This document shows, piece after piece, positions 1 to 8,321 of a stretch of 64,000 bases of DNA. The translations under genes were made by a program, and so were the position numbers. This stretch comes from Actinomycetota bacterium (GTDB lineage: Bacteria > Actinomycetota > Acidimicrobiia > Acidimicrobiales > Ilumatobacteraceae): positions 1 to 64,000 of the forward strand of contig JAQCJO010000003.1 in the NCBI GenBank assembly GCA_027592925.1. Direction: 5' to 3'. The notes under the pieces are model-generated. The model was not told the origin of the DNA. It saw only the letters and a program-made list of their open reading frames with translations, and did not search any database. Numbering within the stretch: the stretch's first letter is position 1; every line of letters starts with the position of its first letter.

Positions 1-853
1 AGAAGGAGATGAAGCGCAGATTTCTCCATCCGAGTGTGATCAGTTGATTCGTAAAGCAATTGTGCCAACAAGCGCAACAATTACGGTGCTTCGGCAATCT
101 TCTTGGACTATGACATCACAATTTGCTGACTCATATCGATTGAGTCGTGTTTTGCTCGCAGGAGATGCTGCACACAGGTTTCCACCGTCTGGGGGAATGG
201 GTCTCAACACCGGAATTGGCGATATTCATAACTTGATGTGGAAAATAGATCGAATTGAAGGTGGAGTAGCGGACTTAGCACTACTGGACACGTACGAGAT
301 AGAGCGCCGACCTATCGCGGAACGAAATGCGCAAGCAAGCATGGATAATGCGTTCAAAATGTTTGAGGTGTTCATGGCGCTAGGGGTTGACGCAGACACA
401 GAAGTTGCGTTTGCAAATCTCAATAGAGTGCTCGAAGATGCTGAAGGGATGAAAGTTCTGGACCAAGCGATTCAAAATCAAGCGACACACTTCGACATGC
501 TTGGATTGCAAATTGGGTATCGATACATTCTTCCGACATCGACAACGGAACTCGAGCCACTCACCGATGAAATCATTCGCAATTATCGTCCATCGGTCGA
601 GGCGGGCAATCGACTTCCACATGGTTGGCTCGTGCGAAACGGTGAGAAAATATCGTCGTTGGATCTTGTCAGTTTGGATGACTACTTGATCATTGGAGGT
701 TCGGACTTTTCGGGCGATTTGCCACACATCAAAATCGGCCGAGATGTTCAAGATGCCGAAAACTGGTGGTCACAGATTCTTGGTTTGTCATCCAATGAAG
801 GGTTACTTGTTCGCCCCGACCAACACATTGAACAGCGCCTTTCCAGTATCTAA
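1..853 (+). CDS. FAD-dependent aromatic hydroxylase (PheA/TfdB family), 3' part
   Basis: The reading frame is already open at base 2 and runs to TAA at 851-853, so the gene begins upstream of the window and its N-terminal FAD-binding Rossmann motif is not visible. The visible part has the second flavin motif of this family, LLAGDAAHRFPPSGGMGLNT, where the GD aspartate contacts the FAD ribityl chain, followed by GIGDIHNLMWKI. The C-terminal ~90 residues (PSVEAGNRLPHGWL, then LVRPDQHIEQR) match the thioredoxin-like tail of phenol-2-monooxygenase-type enzymes. These use NAD(P)H and O2 to hydroxylate aromatic rings. The substrate cannot be told. It is followed 21 bp later by an SRPBCC gene, possibly co-transcribed. 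Confidence 0.88.
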   Translation, partial: EGDEAQISPSECDQLIRKAIVPTSATITVLRQSSWTMTSQFADSYRLSRVLLAGDAAHRFPPSGGMGLNTGIGDIHNLMWKIDRIEGGVADLALLDTYEIERRPIAERNAQASMDNAFKMFEVFMALGVDADTEVAFANLNRVLEDAEGMKVLDQAIQNQATHFDMLGLQIGYRYILPTSTTELEPLTDEIIRNYRPSVEAGNRLPHGWLVRNGEKISSLDLVSLDDYLIIGGSDFSGDLPHIKIGRDVQDAENWWSQILGLSSNEGLLVRPDQHIEQRLSSI

Positions 854-874
854 TTGTTTTGCTATGGTTGCGAA

Positions 875-1336
875 ATGACACAGCCTGCACCAGTTTCAGT
901 AACACGAGAATTTTCTGCATCACCCGACAAAGTTTGGGCACTTGTCACTGACTTGCCTCGCATGGGTGAATGGTCGCCAGAAAACCAGGGCGGCAAGTGG
1001 GCCAAGGGAGCAACCGGACCAGCTGTTGGAGCGATATTCAAGGGCCGAAATAAAAATGGCAAGAAGGCTTGGGGCACAAACGTCGTAGTCAATGCGTGCG
1101 AAGCGCCAAAGAAATTTTCCTTCGGACTGATGGTCGTCGGAAACAATTGGTGTGATTGGGTATTCGAAATTGAGCCGACTGCTGCAGGCAGCAGAGTGAC
1201 ACACAGCTGGATTGATCACCGTGGTGCTGCGAGCGCATTTCTTGGCAAAGTCGTCAGTGGTGTTGCAGACCGAGCAACGCATAACAAAAAGAACATGGAA
1301 ATCACCATGGATAATCTTGCGAAGGCAGCGAACTAA
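875..1336 (+). CDS. SRPBCC family (START/Bet v1-like) protein
   Basis: 153 residues. It begins MTQPAPVSVTREFSASPDKV, the usual first strand and helix of polyketide-cyclase/SRPBCC proteins (xxxVxAPxxxVWxLVTD), with a conserved WSPE after the first helix and a C-terminal helix. This fold makes a hydrophobic pocket for a small lipid or aromatic ligand. No catalytic residues can be assigned. An alternative TTG at 854 would add seven residues right after the upstream stop, but ATG 875 fits the family N-terminus. It sits just behind the aromatic hydroxylase, so it may bind or shuttle a hydrophobic substrate; that is inference. Confidence 0.8.
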   Translation: MTQPAPVSVTREFSASPDKVWALVTDLPRMGEWSPENQGGKWAKGATGPAVGAIFKGRNKNGKKAWGTNVVVNACEAPKKFSFGLMVVGNNWCDWVFEIEPTAAGSRVTHSWIDHRGAASAFLGKVVSGVADRATHNKKNMEITMDNLAKAAN

Positions 1337-1350
1337 CTAGCTACTGCGTT

Positions 1351-1977
1351 CTAGCAGTCGAGAGCAGTGCAAAGTTTTATAAAGAGCTCGTCGTAGGTTT
1401 CGAGTGCCTGAAATTGTGGAAACTCGGCCTTGATGTTGTCGGGAGCATGGAACAAGAAGCCAGCATCGGCAGCACCCAACATCGCTGTGTCGTTATATGA
1501 GTCGCCGGCAGCAGCAACGCGGTAATTCAATTTTTTGAAAGCTTCAACGGCAAGACGTTTTTGATCGGCTTGCCGCAACTCAAAATCGACAATGCGATCA
1601 TCTTTGACAATGAGCCGATGACAAAACAGTGTCGGCCAGTTGAGCAGGCGCATCAGTGGGCGCCCAAACTGCTCAAACGTGTCGGAGAGGATGATGACTT
1701 GTGTGCGCTCACGCAATGCATCCAAAAATTCGACAGCACCTGGCATTGGAGACAGACCGGCAATCACTTGATCGATGCGGCTCATGGTGAGACCATGTTG
1801 GTTGAGAATTTGAATACGCGATTTCATGAGCACGTCATAGTTGGGCTCGTCGCGAGTCGTGCGCTTCAACTCTGGAATACCAGTGCTTTCGGCAACAGCA
1901 ATCCAGATCTCGGGCACCAACACGCCTTCAAGATCGAGCGTGACGATTCCTTGATGTGGTGTTGTTGCAACAGCCAT
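1351..1977 (-). CDS. thrH: ThrH-like phosphoserine phosphatase / homoserine phosphotransferase
   Basis: 208 residues of the HAD superfamily. Motif I is TLDLEGVLVPE with Asp15 as nucleophile and Glu17 in place of the usual second Asp, a ThrH trait. Motif II is ILSDTFEQF and motif III/IV is AAAGDSYNDTAMLGAA. Near-identical motif spacing to Pseudomonas ThrH supports the name. ThrH removes phosphate from phosphoserine and can transfer it to homoserine, linking serine and threonine synthesis. The start is taken as ATG 1977, because a longer reading to 2040 would run into the trhO 3' end; the gap to the trhO stop is 4 bp, so the two genes are probably one transcript. Confidence 0.87.
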   Translation of the reverse strand: MAVATTPHQGIVTLDLEGVLVPEIWIAVAESTGIPELKRTTRDEPNYDVLMKSRIQILNQHGLTMSRIDQVIAGLSPMPGAVEFLDALRERTQVIILSDTFEQFGRPLMRLLNWPTLFCHRLIVKDDRIVDFELRQADQKRLAVEAFKKLNYRVAAAGDSYNDTAMLGAADAGFLFHAPDNIKAEFPQFQALETYDELFIKLCTALDC

Positions 1978-1981
1978 AGTT

Positions 1982-2869
1982 CTATTCTTGCTCGCGACAG
2001 TCTTCGCACGAAATTGTGGGTGATGTGGCTTCACACGCACTGCATACCAGGGTCAACTTGTGACAAGCAAGGTTGGAGCAATTGTGAAACTGTGCGGTTG
2101 TTTCTGAGCACAAGTCGCACGTGCCCAACACTTTGGCCTGATCACTGAATTCAATTTTGAGTCGTCGATCAAAAACATACAGTGAGCCTTCCCAAAGGCC
2201 TTTGTCGCGAAACTCTTCGCCGTAACGAACAATGCCGCCATCAATTTGATAGACATCTTTGAATCCTCGGTTTTTCATAATCACCGATAACACTTCGCAG
2301 CGAATTCCACCCGTGCAGTAAGTGATTACTGACTTGTCTTTGAGGTGGTCGTACTTGCCACTCTCTATTTCGGCAACAAAATCTGGTGTTGTCTCAACGT
2401 CGGGAATGACCGCGTTTTTGAATCTGCCAATGCGTGCTTCATATGCGCTTCTGCCGTCAAAGAAAACAACGTCGTCGCCACGTTCGGCAACAAGTTGATT
2501 GACTTCGGTTGGCTTGAGGTGCACGCCGCCACCAATAACCCCATTTTCGTCGACTTTGATTTCGTCGGGAATACCGAACGTCACGATCTCGTCACGCACG
2601 CGTATTTCGATTCGTGGAAAGTCTTCGCCGATGCCGTCAGACCACTTGAAGTCGATGGACTTGAAAGCCGGAAACTCTTTGGTGACCCGCACGTATTTTT
2701 TGATGGAAGCCAACGATCCACCGACGGTTCCATTGATGCCGTCTTTCGAGATGATGATTCTGCCGTTGAGATCAAGGCGTTCACAAAGCGCGCGCTGCCA
2801 CAGGCGGATTGCTTCTGGATCGGCAAGCGGTGTGAACTTGTAGAAGAGGACGATTTTGGTGGGTTCGAT
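1982..2869 (-). CDS. trhO: TrhO, tRNA U34 hydroxylase (rhodanese-like); start codon unusual
   Basis: About 295 residues. An N-terminal ferredoxin-like part ([20 protein letters not shown], then [12 protein letters not shown]) precedes a rhodanese domain with the active-site loop YCTGGIRCE and a C-terminal Cys-rich tail (CDLC, CHKL, CSAC, CEDC) likely to bind zinc. TrhO makes 5-hydroxyuridine at the tRNA wobble base. The family N-terminus lies at about 2854-2870, but in frame there is no ATG, GTG or TTG before the TTG at 2713, which lies ~52 codons inside the conserved region. The upstream in-frame stop is at 2939-2941. Initiation would need ATC 2869, ATT 2899 or CTG 2938, or a frameshift lies between 2883 and 2942. 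The end at 2869 is a best guess. Confidence 0.82.
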   Translation of the reverse strand: MEPTKIVLFYKFTPLADPEAIRLWQRALCERLDLNGRIIISKDGINGTVGGSLASIKKYVRVTKEFPAFKSIDFKWSDGIGEDFPRIEIRVRDEIVTFGIPDEIKVDENGVIGGGVHLKPTEVNQLVAERGDDVVFFDGRSAYEARIGRFKNAVIPDVETTPDFVAEIESGKYDHLKDKSVITYCTGGIRCEVLSVIMKNRGFKDVYQIDGGIVRYGEEFRDKGLWEGSLYVFDRRLKIEFSDQAKVLGTCDLCSETTAQFHNCSNLACHKLTLVCSACEATSPTISCEDCREQE

Positions 2870-2940
2870 GACTCTAAATTTAGCGGTGTCGCGATAAATA
2901 AGGCGTGGCTGACAAGCGCCTCGGCGTAGCCTTGACAGTC

Positions 2941-4155
2941 ATGGAAATTATGCAGTCGCACAAGTTGGCCAATGTCTTGTATGACATTCGTGGCCCTGTG
3001 CTTGAAGAAGCCAAGCGTTTAGAGGCTGCAGGGCACAGGATTATCAAACTGAACATCGGTAATCCGCAGCCATTTGGTTTTGAGACTCCTCCAGAAGTGT
3101 TGGTCGAAGTTGTACGTAACCTGCCGATTTCGCAGGGTTACTCAGATTCGCAAGGCATCTTGTCGGCGCGCACCGCGGTTGTGCAGCACTATCAAGAGCG
3201 CGGAATCGATATCACCGATGTCGATGATGTGTGGCTGGGCAACGGCGTCAGTGAACTTATTCCGGTTGCACTCAATGCCTTGCTTAACGAAGGCGACGAA
3301 GTATTTATTCCTGCACCTGACTATCCGTTGTGGACTGCTTCGACAAGTTTGTCTGGTGGCACACCAGTGCACTATTTGTGCGACGAGGAAAATGGCTGGA
3401 TGCCCAACATGGACGACATCAGGGCAAAAGTGAGTGATCGCACCAAAGCAATTGTGATCATCAACCCAAATAATCCGACTGGTGCTGTGTACAGCCCACA
3501 GATTTTGCGTGAGATTGCCGATTTTGCTATTGAAAGAAACCTCATCGTGATGGCAGACGAGATCTACGACAAGATTTTGTATGACGATGCAGTGCACACA
3601 ACGTTTGCCGCAATTGCCCCAGACGTATTTACTTTGACATTTAGTGGTCTTTCGAAGGCCTATCGTCTTGCAGGGTTTCGTGCTGGGTGGATGGTGATGA
3701 CCGGCCCGCGCAAACACGCGACGAGTTACATCGAAGGCATCACGATGCTCACCAACATGCGATTGTGTGCCAACGTGCCCGCGCAGCATGCGATCCAGAC
3801 TGCGATTGGCGGACGACAGAGTATTAAAGACTTGGTGTTACCAGGCGGGCGACTGCTCGAGCAGCGCAATGCCGCGATTACTGCTTTGCGTAAAATCCCT
3901 GGTGTTTCCTGCGTCGAGCCAAAAGGCGCGTTGTATGTATTTCCAAAACTTGATCCCAATGTGTATCCAATTGTTGACGATCGCAAGTTTGTACTCGATT
4001 TGTTGCGAGCCGAGCATGTATTAGTAGTGCAAGGAACCGGTTTTAACTGGCCAACACCAGACCACTTGCGCATCGTGACATTGCCATGGGCGACAGACCT
4101 CACAGAAGCAATCGGGCGCATCGGCAACTTCTTGTCGACGTATGCGCCACAGTAG
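2941..4155 (+). CDS. alaA: Alanine aminotransferase AlaA-like (PLP fold type I)
   Basis: 404 residues, matching E. coli AlaA along its length: SHKLANVLYDIRGPVLEEAK, KLNIGNPQPFGF, PAPDYPLWTA, INPNNPTGAVY, ADEIYDKILYDD, and the PLP-lysine region SGLSKAYRLAGFRAGW. It transfers the amino group between alanine/glutamate and pyruvate/2-oxoglutarate in the cytosol. ATG 2941 puts the HKL motif at the same residue as in E. coli; ATG 2950 is an alternative, and GTG 2905 is too far upstream. It is divergent from trhO, with almost no room for a promoter of either gene. Confidence 0.9.
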   Translation: MEIMQSHKLANVLYDIRGPVLEEAKRLEAAGHRIIKLNIGNPQPFGFETPPEVLVEVVRNLPISQGYSDSQGILSARTAVVQHYQERGIDITDVDDVWLGNGVSELIPVALNALLNEGDEVFIPAPDYPLWTASTSLSGGTPVHYLCDEENGWMPNMDDIRAKVSDRTKAIVIINPNNPTGAVYSPQILREIADFAIERNLIVMADEIYDKILYDDAVHTTFAAIAPDVFTLTFSGLSKAYRLAGFRAGWMVMTGPRKHATSYIEGITMLTNMRLCANVPAQHAIQTAIGGRQSIKDLVLPGGRLLEQRNAAITALRKIPGVSCVEPKGALYVFPKLDPNVYPIVDDRKFVLDLLRAEHVLVVQGTGFNWPTPDHLRIVTLPWATDLTEAIGRIGNFLSTYAPQ

Positions 4156-4168
4156 GTAGCGCACTCAA

Positions 4169-5119
4169 ATGCCAGCAGTTACCGCAGACACCCTGACACT
4201 TCCGCGACTGAGCGCGGCCTTGTCGAAGCGCTCGCGTTCGGTGCGCTCGATCACCACCGCACCAAGTGGTTTTGAAGGCGAAGGTTTTCCAGTGCGTCGC
4301 GCTTTTGCTGGCGTATCGACAGCCGATCTCGATCCGTTCATCATGATGGATCAAATGGGCGAAATTAATTATGCTCCGCTCGAACCCCGCGGCACCGACT
4401 GGCATCCACATCGTGGCTTCGAAACAGTTACGTATTTAATGGACGGCACATTCGTGCACCAAGACAGTCATGGTGGCGGCGGGATCATTGCAAACGGTGG
4501 TACGCAATGGATGACAGCCGGTAGCGGAATCTTGCATATTGAGACCCCGCCAGAAGACTTGGTGATTCGGGGCGGTTTGTTTCACGGAATTCAGTTGTGG
4601 GTGAACTTGCCTTCAAAATTGAAAATGATGTCGCCTGCATACCAAAACTTGGAAGGCGATCAGGTGGTGTTGTTGTCCTCAGAAGACGGGGGCGCACTTG
4701 TGCGTTTGATTGCTGGAGATCTTGGTGGTCATCGGGGACCGGGCTCAACGCAAACTCCAATTGTCGTTGCACATGCAACGCTCAGTGCTGGGGCACAGAT
4801 GACATTGCCATGGGATTCGTCGTATAACGCACTTGCTTACGTGTTATCGGGAAGCGGAACTGTCGGCGACGATGCACACCAGATCAATCTTGGCCAGCTT
4901 GCAGTGTTCGTTGATGGTGACTCAATCACACTGCGCGCATCGGCTCATGAAGCGCTCGATGTGATGTTGCTCGGTGGTCAACCAATTCGCGAACCGGTCG
5001 CTCAGCATGGACCATTTGTGATGAATACAAGAGACGAGCTACAACAAGCGTTTGATGATTTTCAACGCGGTCTTCTCGGAACTGTTCCTGCCAACGGACT
5101 ACGTCCATTTAGGCGCTAA
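4169..5119 (+). CDS. Pirin family protein
   Basis: 316 residues, two cupin domains. The N-terminal cupin keeps the pirin metal ligands: HPHRGFETVTY (two His), HQDSHGGGG and GILHIETP (His, Glu). It starts after RRAFAGVSTADLDPFIMMDQ, the usual pirin lead-in. Bacterial pirins have been described as quercetin dioxygenases or regulators of central metabolism; the role here is unknown. It lies 13 bp after alaA and may be co-transcribed with it. A C-terminal pirin_C region (ALAYVLSGSGTVGDD) is intact. Confidence 0.9.
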   Translation: MPAVTADTLTLPRLSAALSKRSRSVRSITTAPSGFEGEGFPVRRAFAGVSTADLDPFIMMDQMGEINYAPLEPRGTDWHPHRGFETVTYLMDGTFVHQDSHGGGGIIANGGTQWMTAGSGILHIETPPEDLVIRGGLFHGIQLWVNLPSKLKMMSPAYQNLEGDQVVLLSSEDGGALVRLIAGDLGGHRGPGSTQTPIVVAHATLSAGAQMTLPWDSSYNALAYVLSGSGTVGDDAHQINLGQLAVFVDGDSITLRASAHEALDVMLLGGQPIREPVAQHGPFVMNTRDELQQAFDDFQRGLLGTVPANGLRPFRR

Positions 5120-5123
5120 GAAT

Positions 5124-5144
5124 TAATGATTTGAAGAATCATTA
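5124..5144 (+). other. AT-rich hairpin between pirin and engB genes
   Basis: TAATGATT (5124-5131) and AATCATTA (5137-5144) form a perfect 8-bp inverted repeat with a 5-nt loop TGAAG. There is no run of T after it, so it is not a classical terminator. It could be a weak transcript-processing or attenuation element, or a dyad operator ahead of engB. Confidence 0.35.
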
Positions 5145-5155
5145 CACTCAAATAG

Positions 5156-5755
5156 GTGTCCGGGCCCCTACAACTTGAGTTTGTAACGTCGGCCATCAAT
5201 ATTCGTGACTTGCCTGAATCACCAATTGAGGTTGCGGTAGTTGGTCGGTCAAATGTGGGCAAGTCGTCATTGATCAATGCGCTTGCCAATCGCAAACAAC
5301 TCGCACGTGTTTCCAATACTCCTGGTCGCACACAGTTGATCAACTTGTTTGAGACACCGGGAGGTGGCACGGTAGTGGACTTGCCGGGTTATGGCTACGC
5401 CGCAGCGCCAGGAAATGTGCGCAAGAAGTGGCAGAGCATGATCACGAATTACTTGCTCGACCGCGAGTCACTTGTGATGGTCTTTGCATTAGTTGATGGA
5501 GTTATTGGGCCAACCGAACTCGATCAGCAAGTGTTGGGCGAGCTTGAAGAAAATGGAATTCCATTTACGGTTGTGGCTACCAAGCTCGACAAAGTGAAAC
5601 CATCACAACTCGAGACGCGCAAGCGCGATCTTGCACGCGGCTGCGGTCTCGCTCAAGATGACATTGTTTGGGTGAGTGCAACAACTGGCATTGGCATTGT
5701 CAAACTGCGTGCGTCAGTGGGCAATTATCTGAACACTAAAAAGCCGCGCAAATAG
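5156..5755 (+). CDS. engB: EngB/YihA ribosome biogenesis GTPase
   Basis: 199 residues starting at GTG 5156 (MSGPLQLEFVTSAINIRDLP). G-motifs are all present: G1 GRSNVGKSS, G2 region NTPGRTQLIN, G3 DLPGYGYA, G4 TKLDK, G5 SATTG. EngB acts late in 50S subunit assembly. There is no strong Shine-Dalgarno before the GTG. The stop codon abuts the stop codon of the convergent SDR gene with no base between them. Confidence 0.92.
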   Translation: MSGPLQLEFVTSAINIRDLPESPIEVAVVGRSNVGKSSLINALANRKQLARVSNTPGRTQLINLFETPGGGTVVDLPGYGYAAAPGNVRKKWQSMITNYLLDRESLVMVFALVDGVIGPTELDQQVLGELEENGIPFTVVATKLDKVKPSQLETRKRDLARGCGLAQDDIVWVSATTGIGIVKLRASVGNYLNTKKPRK

Positions 5756-6529
5756 TTATCGCGCGTAGGTAACGCCACCGTCTACGACGACGGTTGATCC
5801 AACGACATAATCGCCGGCGCGAGATGCCAAATAAATTGCAGCACCAGCCATGTCTTCTGGTGTGCCAATGCGGCCGGATGGAATTGCAGCTGCGATTGCA
5901 TCACCGTGGTCGCGTGCGATTTTGTTCATGTCGGAAGCAAATGCACCTGGTGCAATTGCGGATACACCAATGCCGTCTTTGATGAGACGCAACGCCATGC
6001 GCTTTGTCATATGAATGAGACCGGCCTTGCTACCCGCATATGGGTATGTCTCTTCCAAGTTGGTCGAGATGCCGTCGATGGATGCGATGTTGATGACCTT
6101 TGCAAGGTGACCATTCTTTGCTGCAGCAGCGCGGAGTTGTGGCGCGAGTGCTTGGGTGAGAAAGAACGGTGTCTTCAAGTTGAGGTCAACTGTCTTGTCC
6201 CATCCACTTTCGGGAAACTCGTCGAAGGCCGCGCCCCATGCGGCGCCAGCGTTATTGACAAGAATGTCAAGAGTCTCTTCGCGTTCAGCAATCTGTGCAG
6301 CGAGTGTTTCAATGCCAGCTTGGGTCGAAATATCGCCAGGGAGTGAGATGCACTCACCGTACATGCTGAGATTTTTTGCTGCGGCGTCGCACTGCGCGGC
6401 TTTGCGGGCGGTGATATAGACACGAGAACAACCGTGCTCCAAAAATCCTTGGACGATCATGGCGCCGATACCACGAGATCCACCAGTCACGAGTGCTACA
6501 CGACCATTGAGTGAAAAGATGTCTTTCAT
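5756..6529 (-). CDS. SDR family NAD(P)-dependent oxidoreductase
   Basis: 257 residues from ATG 6529 (MKDIFSLNGRVALVTGGSRG). The cofactor motif is TGGSRGIG, NNAG follows (LVNNAGAAWG), and the catalytic Ser-Tyr-Lys is in IASIDG and YPYAGSKAG. The C-terminus VVGSTVVVDGGVTYAR is typical of classical SDRs acting on 3-oxoacyl or sugar/alcohol substrates. The frame is open for 100 more codons upstream, but that part overlaps the divergent MFS gene and lacks family similarity. The substrate is unknown. Confidence 0.88.
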   Translation of the reverse strand: MKDIFSLNGRVALVTGGSRGIGAMIVQGFLEHGCSRVYITARKAAQCDAAAKNLSMYGECISLPGDISTQAGIETLAAQIAEREETLDILVNNAGAAWGAAFDEFPESGWDKTVDLNLKTPFFLTQALAPQLRAAAAKNGHLAKVINIASIDGISTNLEETYPYAGSKAGLIHMTKRMALRLIKDGIGVSAIAPGAFASDMNKIARDHGDAIAAAIPSGRIGTPEDMAGAAIYLASRAGDYVVGSTVVVDGGVTYAR

Positions 6530-6566
6530 CAGAGCAACTGTAGAGGGTGGGTAGTACTCTGCAACG

Positions 6567-7844
6567 ATGCGCAAGAACCCAATGGTTGCAATTTTTCTGA
6601 CTGTTTTCATTGACTTGCTCGGATTTGGAATATTGATTCCCGTGTTCCCGCTGTCGATCAGCTCGGGATCACCTTTTCGTGTTACCCCCGAAGGTTGGTC
6701 GTTTACCCAAGGCTTGATCATGCTTGGCTGGCTGCAAGCGGTCTTTCCGCTTTGCATATTTATTGCCGCACCGATTCTCGGACAGTTGTCTGATCGACAT
6801 GGTCGCAAGCCGGTCCTCGCGTTTTCCATTTTCGGTACCGCAATTGGCTACGCGCTGTTTGCAATTGGCATTAGTACGGCAAATATTCCACTGCTATTTG
6901 CTGCACGCGCCCTGGATGGCGTCACTGGAGGAAACTTGGCAGTTGCGCAAGGCGCGATTGGCGATGTGAGCACCAATGAAAACCGAGCAAAAAACTTTGG
7001 CATGCTTGGGGCTGCATTCGGACTCGGATTTATTATTGGGCCGTATCTCGGTGGTCGACTCAGCACACCGGACACAAGTTTTTACGGTTTGTTTGACACC
7101 CCAAGTTGGTTTGGTGCAACTACGCCGTTTTGGTTTGCGGCAATCTTGTCACTCGCTAACTGCGCAAGCATTCTCACGATGTTCCCTGAAACATTGAAAG
7201 AAAAGTTTCATGGTGGCCGGATCAAAGTAAGTCAGTCGGTGAGCAACGTGATTACTGGATTCAAATCTGACCGCCTTCGAGCTGTGCTGATGGCAAGTTT
7301 TTTGTTTAGTGCCGGGTTTACGTTCTTCACCACGTTCTTTGGTGTGTACTTGCGCAACAACTTCAATTTCTCGTCTGCCAAGATCGGTGACTATTTTGCG
7401 ATCGTCGGTTTGTTCATTGCGGTATCGCAGGCGGTTGTTGTGGCTAAAGTTGCTAAAAAGCTTGCCGACTGGAAAGTGCTGCGGTTCAGCATGTTTGGCC
7501 TTGGCGCAATGATGCTCGTATATTTCGTTATTCCAACGACGTCGTCGTATTACTTGTATCTTGTCATCCCATTTTTCACATTGTTTAACGGTTTGACGAT
7601 GGCCAATATGTCGAGTCTGATCAGTCGTTCTGCTGAAATGGGTCAACAAGGCCAAGCAATGGGCATTTATTCGAGCGTGTCGAGCCTCGCTCAAGTGCCG
7701 GCCTCGATTTTGGTTGGGTACATCACCAGCGACATCACGTCGAGCCAACCACTGTTTGTCTCATCGGCATGCATCATTCTTGGTGGAGCCGTGTTCTTCG
7801 TGTTGTTTAAACCAAAATATGTAGTGGAGGTTGCTCATGCCTAG
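6567..7844 (+). CDS. MFS transporter (TetA/DHA1-like)
   Basis: 425 residues, about 12 hydrophobic segments. The N-terminus IFLTVFIDLLGFGILIPVFP and the loop 2-3 motif GQLSDRHGRKPVL are characteristic of the tetracycline/multidrug H+ antiporter group. A motif-C-like GLGFIIGPYLGG follows. Its last eight bases overlap the start of the F420-type oxidoreductase gene (ATG 7837), so the two are translationally coupled. An efflux role is likely but the substrate is not known. Confidence 0.88.
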   Translation: MRKNPMVAIFLTVFIDLLGFGILIPVFPLSISSGSPFRVTPEGWSFTQGLIMLGWLQAVFPLCIFIAAPILGQLSDRHGRKPVLAFSIFGTAIGYALFAIGISTANIPLLFAARALDGVTGGNLAVAQGAIGDVSTNENRAKNFGMLGAAFGLGFIIGPYLGGRLSTPDTSFYGLFDTPSWFGATTPFWFAAILSLANCASILTMFPETLKEKFHGGRIKVSQSVSNVITGFKSDRLRAVLMASFLFSAGFTFFTTFFGVYLRNNFNFSSAKIGDYFAIVGLFIAVSQAVVVAKVAKKLADWKVLRFSMFGLGAMMLVYFVIPTTSSYYLYLVIPFFTLFNGLTMANMSSLISRSAEMGQQGQAMGIYSSVSSLAQVPASILVGYITSDITSSQPLFVSSACIILGGAVFFVLFKPKYVVEVAHA

Positions 7845-8265
7845 TGACAGAATGCTGAAAACAATGAATGCTGTGCACCGCCTCATCCTCGGTGTCACAC
7901 GCGGCAAAGCAGGTTGGACCGCAGGCAACATGCCCGTGCTCGAACTGACAACCATTGGCCGCAAGAGTGGTGAACCACGAAGTTGTTTGTTGACTTCGCC
8001 CATACAAGAGAATGGTGAGATTGTGATCGTTGCGTCGCGTGGCGGCGACGACCATCACCCAGCTTGGTATCTCAATTTGCTCGAGACACCACAAGTGTAG
8101 GTGTCATATAAAGGTGCACCTCACAAAATCATGACTGCCCGCACAGCCAACTCGGAAGAACGCGCACGCATGTGGCCAGTAGTCGCAGGCGCGTATAAGG
8201 GCTACGCGGGCTATCAAGAAAAGACATCGCGCGAGATTCCGTTAGTAATCCTTTCCGAATCCTAA
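7837..8265 (+). pseudogene. Ddn-family (F420/deazaflavin) nitroreductase, interrupted by in-frame TAG
   Basis: Start ATG 7837 has a good Shine-Dalgarno (GGAGG, 7825-7829). Codons 1-87 give MPSDRMLKTMNAV...ELTTIGRKSGEPR...DDHHPAWYLNLLETPQV, the nitroreductase/quinone-reductase family DUF385. Codon 88 is TAG (8098-8100). The same frame then continues for 54 codons as VSYKGAPHKIMTARTANSEE, RARMWP and GYQEKTSREIPLVIL, the normal C-terminal half of the family, to TAA at 8263-8265. CAG to TAG by one base change would explain it. It is either a recent pseudogene, a sequencing error, or a read-through gene. These enzymes use F420H2 to reduce quinones or nitro compounds. Confidence 0.82.
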
Positions 8266-8321
8266 ACCCGCTTGGCGCTCTGACTAGGTCGACAAATCGA
8301 CCAGACGGGTAGCATGGGGAT

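Noticed and set aside
2345-2929. 194-codon plus-strand open frame in the trhO region
   Set aside because: Antisense to conserved TrhO sequence; no family similarity.
6530-6829. Long N-terminal extension of the SDR gene
   Set aside because: Overlaps the divergent MFS gene and does not resemble SDR sequence; ATG 6529 fits.
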